Source of the DNA: Anaerolineae bacterium
GTDB lineage: Bacteria; Chloroflexota; Anaerolineae; Aggregatilineales; Phototrophicaceae
NCBI GenBank assembly: GCA_015492875.1
Contig: WGEI01000037.1
Span: 1 to 8,117 of the forward strand
Direction of reading: 5' to 3'
Length of the DNA stretch: 8,117 nt
In this document: in pieces, positions 1 through 5,019 of the stretch
How the letters are laid out: each line of letters starts with the position of its first letter
How positions within the stretch are numbered: the first letter of the stretch is position 1
The notes under the pieces: generated by a model
Database searches by the model: none
The model's input: the letters and a program-made list of their open reading frames with translations, nothing else
What the model was told of the DNA's origin: nothing
Position numbers and translations under genes: made by a program

Positions 1-72
1 GTGACATTTTTCATGAAAGTGTCATTTTAGGATATGACATTCTCATGACATTGTGCACTGCCGTCACATTGT
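1..72. repeat. Cluster of TGACATT-type repeats upstream of arsR
   Basis: Five degenerate copies of TGACATTNT begin at 2, 20 (TGTCATTTT), 35, 46 and 64 (TCACATTGT). Starts 2, 35 and 46 are exact TGACATT and lie 33 and 11 bp apart, that is, on the same helical face. Some copies also form dyads: TGTCAT (20-25) pairs with ATGACA (34-39) across 8 bp, and TGACA (2-6) pairs with TGTCA (20-24) around a perfect TTTCATGAAA palindrome (9-18). The arrangement looks like a multi-site binding region for a regulator of the sulfur operon, or the shared control region of a divergent gene to the left. The protein that binds is unknown, and the left edge is cut by the window. Confidence 0.5.
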
Positions 73-98
73 ACTTTGTTTCACAATATAGATGTAAA

Positions 99-124
99 AG
101 CATATTCGGATAGGCGGATATGCT
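99..124. promoter_or_regulatory. Inverted-repeat operator candidate before arsR
   Basis: AGCATAT (99-105) and ATATGCT (118-124) form a perfect 7-bp inverted repeat across 12 bp; a further CG (107-108) mirrors CG (115-116). An imperfect dyad of this size suits a dimeric winged-helix repressor, and its position just upstream of the arsR ribosome binding site (TGAGG, 136-140) suits autoregulation. A possible but weak promoter lies just upstream (TTGTAC at 69-74, 18 bp, TGTAAA at 93-98), which would place the dyad around the transcription start. That the ArsR protein binds here is inference from position. Confidence 0.45.
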
Positions 125-145
125 CATAAACGAAGTGAGGAATAA

Positions 146-523
146 ATGGTGATGGATCGGAAACTGCGCGAAGAATTGGTACAGATGCACGTTGGCATTT
201 GTAGCGCGCTAGCAGACCAGAACCGTATTTTGATACTGACCGCGCTGGCCGATGACCCCTGTTATGTCACGGAACTGGCGGCATCGCTCAGCATGCCACA
301 GTCCACAGTCTCACGACATCTGAAAGTTTTACGGGAGCGCGGTTTAGTCTATGCGGAGCGCGAAGGGCAATATGTCCGCTATCGCCTCGCCGATGACCGC
401 GTTATACAGGCGCTCAATTTGCTGCGGGCGGTGATGCAGGACATTCTACGTGAAAAGGTCGCGCTGGCGCATTCGTTTGAACATGATTATGCCGGGAGCA
501 ACTCGCAGGAGGAACAATCGTGA
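146..523 (+). CDS. ArsR-family winged-helix transcriptional repressor
   Basis: A 125-residue ArsR/SmtB-type regulator, likely a dimeric DNA-binding sensor controlling the sulfur operon it heads. The helix-turn-helix is clear: YVTELAASL (40-48) followed by the recognition helix MPQSTVSRHLKVLRERGLV (50-68), then the beta-wing EGQYVRYRLAD (73-83). The classical alpha-3 metal site ELCVCDL is replaced by ELAASL, so arsenic or zinc sensing by that site is unlikely. It has two cysteines, C19 and C39. The dithiol pair of the persulfide sensors SqrR/BigR is not conserved by position: the alpha-2 cysteine aligns with T32 and there is none in alpha-5. Context still points to sulfide or persulfide sensing. 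The start is uncertain among ATG 146, GTG 149 and ATG 152; TGAGG at 136-140 serves any of them. The stop overlaps the sqr start by 4 bp, implying translational coupling. Confidence 0.92.
   Translation: MVMDRKLREELVQMHVGICSALADQNRILILTALADDPCYVTELAASLSMPQSTVSRHLKVLRERGLVYAEREGQYVRYRLADDRVIQALNLLRAVMQDILREKVALAHSFEHDYAGSNSQEEQS
507..512 (+). promoter_or_regulatory. Ribosome binding site of sqr, inside the arsR end
   Basis: A perfect AGGAGG lies 7 bp before GTG at 520. It settles the choice of GTG as the sqr start: that codon overlaps the arsR stop in a GTGA and places the FAD-binding strand directly at the N-terminus (MKTLLILGGG). Confidence 0.85.
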
Positions 524-1758
524 AGACTTTGCTCATTTTAGGCGGTGGTACTGGCGGCACAATGGTCGCCAACCGTATGCACGAATTGCTAGATAGTAGC
601 CAATGGCGGATCATCGTTGTTGACCGTGACGAGATGCACTATTACCAACCGGGCTTTTTGTTCATCCCCTTTGGCGTCTATAAACCGCACGAAGTGGTGC
701 GCCCCAAGCGCAACTTCCTGCCGTCAGATGTCGAAGTGGTGTTCTCCGATATTGAACTGATTGAGCCGGACAAAAATCAAGTGCGGCTGGCTAAAGATAA
801 TCGCGTTATCCAGTACGATTATCTGGTGATTGCCACGGGTAGCCATATCCGCCCCGATGAAATTGAAGGCATGTTAGATGGCGGCGGCTGGCAGAAGAAT
901 ATCTTCGATTTCTACACGCTACAAGGCGCGACGAAACTCGCCGATTTCTTGCGCACATGGGAAGGCGGGCGTTTGGTGCTCCACGTGGCCGAAATGCCGA
1001 TTAAGTGCCCGGTGGCGCCGTTGGAGTTCGTCTTCTTGGCCGATTGGTTTTTCCATGAGCGCGGCATCCGCGACAAAGTGGAGATTGTCTATAGCACGCC
1101 GCTCTCTGGCGCGTTCACCAAACCGCAGGCAACCGCTGTGCTCGGCGATTTACTCGCCCGCAAGGGCATTGACCTTGTCGCCGATTTCAATATCAGCGAA
1201 GTTGATAACAGCAAACAAGTCATCAAATCATGGGATGGCCGAGAAGTCCCCTATGACCTGCTAGTGACTATCCCCACCAATATGGGCGCGGAGGTCATCG
1301 AGCGCAGCGAAATGGGCGATGATTTGAACTTTGTGCCAGCCGATAAGCATACGCTGCAATCGACCCAATGGGAAAATGTGTGGATTATTGGCGATGCGGG
1401 CAATGTGCCAGCCTCTAAAGCGGGTTCGGTAGCGCACTTTATGTTGGATGTGGTCGTGGAGAACATTTTGCGCCATATCGATGGCTTGCCTCCGCGCCCA
1501 GATTTTGATGGCCACGCCAACTGCTTCATCGAGACTGGCTTCGATAAAGCGGTGCTCATCGATTTCAACTATGAAACCGAGCCGCTGCCCGGTAAATACC
1601 CGCTGCCCGGCATTGGCCCCCTCTCGCTGCTCAAAGAGACCCACGCCAATCATTGGGGCAAGCTGACTTTCCGCTGGCTCTATTGGAACGTCCTGCTCAA
1701 GGGGGGCGAAATCCCCGTCTCATCCCAGATGCTCATGGCCGGCAAGTGGGCTAGCTAG
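520..1758 (+). CDS. sqr: Sulfide:quinone oxidoreductase (FAD-dependent)
   Basis: A 412-residue flavoprotein of the SQR family, which oxidises sulfide to sulfane sulfur or polysulfide at the membrane face and reduces quinone. The N-terminal dinucleotide-binding motif is GGGTGG (8-13), with the acidic strand end at VDRDE (34-38); a second FAD segment is IATGSHIRP (104-112) and the third is IIGDAG (289-294). The redox cysteines are C163 in PIKCPVAPLEF and C335 in HANCFIETG, matching the two essential cysteines of known SQRs. The third cysteine found in many SQRs, in the VCTLEHA-like segment, is Y132 here (FYTLQGA). The C-terminus (about 376-395) is rich in Trp, Tyr, Phe and Leu and probably forms the amphipathic membrane anchor and quinone entry. 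There is no signal peptide, so it should face the cytoplasm. It starts with GTG, overlaps arsR, and DUF1641 follows 15 bp later. A related NADH dehydrogenase-like activity is less likely given the cysteines and neighbours. Confidence 0.9.
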   Translation: MKTLLILGGGTGGTMVANRMHELLDSSQWRIIVVDRDEMHYYQPGFLFIPFGVYKPHEVVRPKRNFLPSDVEVVFSDIELIEPDKNQVRLAKDNRVIQYDYLVIATGSHIRPDEIEGMLDGGGWQKNIFDFYTLQGATKLADFLRTWEGGRLVLHVAEMPIKCPVAPLEFVFLADWFFHERGIRDKVEIVYSTPLSGAFTKPQATAVLGDLLARKGIDLVADFNISEVDNSKQVIKSWDGREVPYDLLVTIPTNMGAEVIERSEMGDDLNFVPADKHTLQSTQWENVWIIGDAGNVPASKAGSVAHFMLDVVVENILRHIDGLPPRPDFDGHANCFIETGFDKAVLIDFNYETEPLPGKYPLPGIGPLSLLKETHANHWGKLTFRWLYWNVLLKGGEIPVSSQMLMAGKWAS

Positions 1759-1773
1759 AACGGAGGTGCGCAG

Positions 1774-2430
1774 ATGAGCGCCGAACTGACCGAACTCAAC
1801 GCAAAGTTAGATTATCTCATTGAGCAAATGGACGCCCAGCGCCAACGTCAGGCCATGCTTGAAGAGCTATGGCGCGATATGCAGCCCATCATCCGCGATG
1901 CTTCTGATATTGCGGTGCAGGAACTGGCAGAAGTAGATGGCGCGTTCCGTATGGAAGACCTCGTCGCATTGATGAAAGCCTTCCTGCGCAATACCCGCAC
2001 CTTCATCACGCTGGTAGAGCAGTTGGAGGCGCTAGTGGACTTCATGCCAGATGTCAACCGCATTATGACGCCCGCAGTGGATCAACTGGTGGAACAGTTG
2101 GCGCTGCTAGAAGAGAAGGGGTTCTTCAAATTCGCCAATGGCTTGCTCTATGTAGTTGACCAAGTCCTCAGTGCCTTCGATGAAGAGGATGTGCGGGCGT
2201 TGGGCGATAACGTCGTCACCATCCTGACGACTGTGCGCAATATGACCCAACCTGAAGTGATGACATTAGCCAACCGCGCCATTGAAAGCGTGGAAGCGCC
2301 AGTTGAAGAAGATGTTTCTGTGTGGCGGTTGATGCGTGAAATGCGCGACCCCGCCACCCGTAAAGGTATGGCGCGCTTGTTGCATATGCTCAAGGCGCTC
2401 GGTGAGCAGGAAACTCTGGGCACAAATTAG
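1774..2430 (+). CDS. DUF1641 family protein, SQR-associated
   Basis: A 218-residue, acidic, almost wholly helical protein with no cysteine, signal peptide or clear membrane segment. The N-terminus has coiled-coil character (ELTELNAKLDYLIEQMDAQR, 4-23). The C-terminal part shows the DUF1641 pattern: a VSVWRLMREMRDPATRKGMA stretch (181-200) followed by a leucine-rich helix ending KALGEQE. This family occurs beside sulfide:quinone oxidoreductase and formate dehydrogenase genes in many bacteria, but its biochemical role is not established. A structural, docking or membrane-recruiting role for SQR is plausible inference. GGAGG (1762-1766) lies 7 bp before the ATG, and the gene begins 15 bp after sqr, so the two are surely cotranscribed. 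Confidence 0.82.
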   Translation: MSAELTELNAKLDYLIEQMDAQRQRQAMLEELWRDMQPIIRDASDIAVQELAEVDGAFRMEDLVALMKAFLRNTRTFITLVEQLEALVDFMPDVNRIMTPAVDQLVEQLALLEEKGFFKFANGLLYVVDQVLSAFDEEDVRALGDNVVTILTTVRNMTQPEVMTLANRAIESVEAPVEEDVSVWRLMREMRDPATRKGMARLLHMLKALGEQETLGTN

Positions 2431-2448
2431 ACCATAAGCGCCGCCTAG

Positions 2449-2464
2449 CGGTGTACATATACCG
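2449..2464 (+). promoter_or_regulatory. Short dyad in the DUF1641-tusE gap
   Basis: CGGTGTACATATACCG is an imperfect 16-bp dyad (CGGT/ACCG ends, one G-T pair inside). Just before it, CCGC (2441-2444) and GCGG (2448-2451) form a second tiny stem that shares CGG with it, so the two are mutually exclusive as RNA. With no poly-T it is not a terminator. It could be an RNA-processing or stability element in the 69-nt gap, or chance. The tusE ribosome binding site GGAGG follows at 2486-2490. Confidence 0.2.
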
Positions 2465-2499
2465 ACCGTATCAATAACCAAATATGGAGGATAGTAACC

Positions 2500-2811
2500 A
2501 TGACCACAGCTGAACTTCTCAACGGTATCGAATTTGATAAAGATGGCTATATGGTGGATGCCGGCGCATGGACGCCAGAAATCGCCGAAGCGCTGGCCGC
2601 TGAAGAGGGTATCACCCTGACAGACCGCCATTGGGTGGTGATTAACTTCGCCCGTCAGGAATATGCCGCCAACGGCGATGCGCCCACCATCCGCCGCATC
2701 ACCAAACGCACCGATGTCTCCACTAAAGAGCTATACCAGCTCTTCCCAGATGGCCCCGCCAAGCAAGCCGCCCGCATTGCTGGCCTGCCCAAGCCCACCG
2801 GCTGCATTTAA
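2500..2811 (+). CDS. tusE: DsrC/TusE-family sulfur carrier, single C-terminal cysteine
   Basis: A 103-residue member of the DsrC/TusE/DsvC family of small sulfur-trafficking proteins. Family hallmarks are FDKDGYMVD (12-20), the LTDRHWVVINFAR segment (40-52) and the C-terminal arm LFPDGPAKQA (81-90) leading to GLPKPTGCI. The penultimate C102 (CysA) that carries a persulfide is present. The second cysteine of true DsrC, 11 residues upstream, is A91 (KQAARIAG), so the protein cannot form the intramolecular disulfide or trisulfide of the DsrAB cycle and falls with TusE-type proteins. E. coli TusE relays sulfur for tRNA 2-thiouridine; here the neighbours sqr and a DsrE2 gene suggest it accepts persulfide sulfur from sulfide oxidation instead. 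Assignment to the family is firm; the exact role is inference. Start chosen from GGAGG 9 bp upstream of the ATG. Confidence 0.9.
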   Translation: MTTAELLNGIEFDKDGYMVDAGAWTPEIAEALAAEEGITLTDRHWVVINFARQEYAANGDAPTIRRITKRTDVSTKELYQLFPDGPAKQAARIAGLPKPTGCI

Positions 2812-2844
2812 GCCGCGCTGTTGAGTGCAAAAGGAGCATGAACC

Positions 2845-3351
2845 ATGACCGCTACCGCAACTGCTGAACAAAACCACGATGTGAAAGCCAAGAAGCAAAA
2901 GCGCAAACTGTGCATCATCGCCAGCAAAGGCTCGTTGGATATGGCCTATCCGCCCCTGATTTTGGCCAATGCCGCCCGCATGAGTGGCATCGAAGTGCAC
3001 ATATTCTTCACCTTCTGGGGGCTGGATATCATCAACAAAAAGAAGATTGACCATCTCCGTATGACGCCTGTCGGCAACCCCAGTATGCCAATGCCGCAAT
3101 TGTTGGGCGTGTTGCCAGGGATGGCCGCCCTCAGCACGGCTATGATGCAAAAGCAAATCGAAAAGCTGGACTTCCCGCCGGTGAGCGAATTCATCGAAAT
3201 CCTCATGGATAGTGGCGCTCATATCTATGCCTGCAAGATGGCGATGGATATGATGGGCCTCACTCAAGAGGATGTTGTGGACGGCGCGGAGGTGTTAGGC
3301 GCAATGGAGTTCCTCGAAATTGCTGAGGATGCACAGATACTCTTCGTCTAA
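2845..3351 (+). CDS. DsrE2-like (DsrE/DsrF/DrsH-like) persulfide carrier
   Basis: A 168-residue DsrE-fold protein. After a charged, lysine-rich N-terminal tail (1-21) come the first strand and loop KLCIIASKGSLDMAYPPLIL (21-40), then VHIFFTFWGLDII (51-63), a methionine-rich middle (MPMPQLLGVLPGM, 81-93) and the segment IYACKMAMDMMGL (127-139). C130 matches the conserved sulfur-carrying cysteine of the family; C23 in the first strand is a second thiol. The IFFTFWGL motif and ACxMxMDMMG segment fit the DsrE2 group, which in sulfur oxidisers works with rhodanese and TusA in passing sulfane sulfur. Neither partner is in this window, so the TusE-like protein just upstream is the obvious exchange partner. 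AAGGAG (2831-2836) precedes the ATG by 8 bp. This is the last gene before a strong terminator. Confidence 0.85.
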   Translation: MTATATAEQNHDVKAKKQKRKLCIIASKGSLDMAYPPLILANAARMSGIEVHIFFTFWGLDIINKKKIDHLRMTPVGNPSMPMPQLLGVLPGMAALSTAMMQKQIEKLDFPPVSEFIEILMDSGAHIYACKMAMDMMGLTQEDVVDGAEVLGAMEFLEIAEDAQILFV

Positions 3352-3359
3352 AGGGCAAT

Positions 3360-3393
3360 TTGCCTTTGCGCTCTAATGTGCTAAACTCCTCAT
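3360..3393 (+). promoter_or_regulatory. Promoter-like element just before the terminator
   Basis: TTGCCT (3360-3365), 16 bp, then TGC-TAAACT (extended -10, hexamer 3382-3387). A transcript from here would start near 3394 and run straight into the hairpin at 3401-3425, giving only a very short RNA unless the terminator is read through. GCTAAACTCCTCAT (3380-3393) resembles the -10 regions before tldD and before the gene at 6556. It may be a degenerate copy of the same promoter element or a chance match. Confidence 0.25.
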
Positions 3394-3400
3394 GTTTTTG

Positions 3401-3430
3401 GGGGCGTCGCTAAACACGGCGCCCCTTTTT
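3401..3430 (+). terminator. Intrinsic terminator of the sulfur operon
   Basis: A 9-bp stem GGGGCGTCG (3401-3409) with CGGCGCCCC (3417-3425), one G-T pair, a 7-nt loop and then TTTTT (3426-3430). It lies 50 bp after the dsrE2-like stop codon and separates the sulfur operon from tldD. A weaker stem formed by the AAAGGGCAA and TTTGCCTTT stretches overlaps that stop (3350-3367). The remaining gap 3431-3500 shows nothing else I can name. Confidence 0.9.
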
Positions 3431-3503
3431 CCTACGCTCATCACACTCTCATCCCTAAATAAGCAACAATCCCGCGCCTTCCTCGTATGGATATATAGTG
3501 GCT

Positions 3504-3533
3504 TTGGTTGAATGTTGCCATTGGCGCTAAAAT
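3504..3533 (+). promoter_or_regulatory. Probable sigma-70-type promoter of tldD
   Basis: TTGGTT (3504-3509), 18 bp, TAAAAT (3528-3533). The -10 region GCTAAAATGCTAGT (3526-3539) matches 12 of 14 bases of the element before the gene at 6556. The predicted start near 3540 gives a leader of about 48 nt before the tldD ATG. Confidence 0.5.
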
Positions 3534-3550
3534 GCTAGTGACCATTCAAC
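3507..3550. promoter_or_regulatory. 8-bp inverted repeat bracketing the tldD -10 element
   Basis: GTTGAATG (3507-3514) and CATTCAAC (3543-3550) are perfect complements separated by 28 bp that contain the -10 hexamer. Half-sites at the -35 and just past the start point are a classic repressor layout; alternatively the pair could be chance. The regulator is unknown. Confidence 0.35.
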
Positions 3551-3587
3551 GAAATTTAATTAGAGGAATGGCGAAAGGATTTTTGTC

Positions 3588-5000
3588 ATGATTGCACCGG
3601 AAATAGCAAAACAGGTGCTGGCGGAGGCGTTGCGCACTGGCGGCGACCTCGCTGAAATCTATGTTGAAGACCGCACTTCTTTATCATTAGGGCTTGATGA
3701 TGGCCGCTTGGAGAATGCTGTGCGTGGTGCAGACCGTGGCGCCGGCATTCGGGTATTCTTCGGCAATCTCGTCACTTATGCCTATACCGACGACCTGAGC
3801 GAAGCGAGTTTGCTAGAGGCCGCCCGCGTGGCTGCCGCTGCCGCAAAAGGGAACAACTCCGCGCAGGTCATAGACCTCACCCAACGTAAAAGCCCGCTAG
3901 AGTTCCCCATTCTCAAGCCTTTTGATGCTTTGAGCATTCGTGAAAAAGCAGAACTATTGCAAAAAATGGACGCCGCCGCCCGCGACTACCACGACGCCAT
4001 TGTGCAGGTGACCGTGACCTATAACGAGGTGCAGCGCCGCGTTTGGATTTATAACAGCGATGGCCTGTATGTGGAAGATGACCGCAATTTTGTTGAGGTG
4101 CTCGGCGGCGTGATTGCCCAACGGGACGATGTGCTCCAGCGCGTGGGCGAGGGCTTTGGCGCGCAAAGCGGTTTAGAGCTGCTCGATAGTAAGGATGTGG
4201 AGGCGCACATGCGCGACCTCGCCGATAGCGCTGTCCGCATGTTGGACGCCCGCCCCTGCCCCGCTGGAGAGATGACCGTCGTCATGTGTAACGGTTGGGG
4301 TGGTGTGCTCTTTCACGAGGCTTGTGGCCACCAAATGGAAGCTGATTTCATCACCAAAGGCACGTCCGCCTATGCGGGTAAGGTGGGGCAACAGGTGGCT
4401 TCGCCCATTATCACTGCCCTTGATGACGCCACCATTCCGGGGCGGCGTGGCTCGTTCCGCTTTGATGATGATGGTGTAGCAGCCCAACGCACCGTCCTGA
4501 TTGAAAATGGCGTGCTGGTAGACTATATGTGGGATTTGGTGGAAGCCCGCCGCGCCGGTCGGGAGAGCACCGGCAATGGCCGCCGCCAGAGTTTCCGCCA
4601 TTTGCCCATGCCGCGTATGACCAACACCTTCATTGATAATGGCGACGCCGCCCCCGAAGACATCATCGCCGATACCAAGTATGGCATCTATATCAAGCGC
4701 ATGGCCGGCGGGCAGGCGGATATTGCTCGTGGCGATTTTGTGTTTAACGCGACAGAAGCCTATCTCATTGAAAATGGCAAACTCACGGCGCCAGTGCGTG
4801 GCGCTACTGTGATGGGCAACGGGCCAAAAGTGCTCATGGAAGTGGACGCGATTGGCAACGATTTGGCGCTTGACCCCGGTCAGGGCATGTGTGGTAAAGG
4901 ACAGGTGGCGCGGGTGAGCGTTGGCCAACCGACTATCCGCCTGCCCAAAGTGATGGTGGGCGGCACGGATGAGCCTGCCGGCGGCGTGATGGCCGTTTAG
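3588..5000 (+). CDS. tldD: TldD, zinc metalloprotease subunit of TldD/TldE
   Basis: A 470-residue TldD/PmbA-family (peptidase U62) protein, the catalytic half of a cytoplasmic heterodimer that degrades unfolded or short peptides and, in some bacteria, matures modified peptides such as microcin B17 and destroys the CcdA antitoxin. The zinc-binding HExxxH is HEACGH (243-248), followed by the family's QMEADF; the third zinc ligand is C435 in GQGMCGKGQV. Other family blocks are ESTGNGRRQSFRHLPMPRMT (326-345), the PVRGATVMGNGP region (402-413) and the C-terminal VGQPTIRLPKVMVGGT (445-460). Length agrees with the family. AAAGGA (3574-3579) sits 8 bp before the ATG. tldE follows after 19 bp, so both subunits are made together. 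All catalytic residues are present and no RiPP precursor or antitoxin gene is visible, so a housekeeping peptidase role is the default. Confidence 0.95.
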   Translation: MIAPEIAKQVLAEALRTGGDLAEIYVEDRTSLSLGLDDGRLENAVRGADRGAGIRVFFGNLVTYAYTDDLSEASLLEAARVAAAAAKGNNSAQVIDLTQRKSPLEFPILKPFDALSIREKAELLQKMDAAARDYHDAIVQVTVTYNEVQRRVWIYNSDGLYVEDDRNFVEVLGGVIAQRDDVLQRVGEGFGAQSGLELLDSKDVEAHMRDLADSAVRMLDARPCPAGEMTVVMCNGWGGVLFHEACGHQMEADFITKGTSAYAGKVGQQVASPIITALDDATIPGRRGSFRFDDDGVAAQRTVLIENGVLVDYMWDLVEARRAGRESTGNGRRQSFRHLPMPRMTNTFIDNGDAAPEDIIADTKYGIYIKRMAGGQADIARGDFVFNATEAYLIENGKLTAPVRGATVMGNGPKVLMEVDAIGNDLALDPGQGMCGKGQVARVSVGQPTIRLPKVMVGGTDEPAGGVMAV

Positions 5001-5019
5001 GGGATGGGGAGCATATATC

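Noticed and set aside
1..14. Possible divergent gene starting on the minus strand at 14 (ATGAAAAATGTCAC)
   Set aside because: Only four codons lie in the window and no ribosome binding site is seen; the left flank is needed.
52..68. CRP/FNR-like site TGTGC...TCACA upstream of arsR
   Set aside because: The spacing is 7 bp instead of the 6 bp of the CRP consensus and the left half is imperfect, so it is better read as part of the TGACATT repeats.
1261..1653. Overlapping minus-strand frames opposite sqr
   Set aside because: Antisense shadows of conserved SQR coding sequence; low-complexity, unfamily-like protein.
3392..3511. Small + strand frame of about 39 codons from ATG 3392
   Set aside because: It runs through the terminator hairpin, has no ribosome binding site and encodes nothing recognisable.
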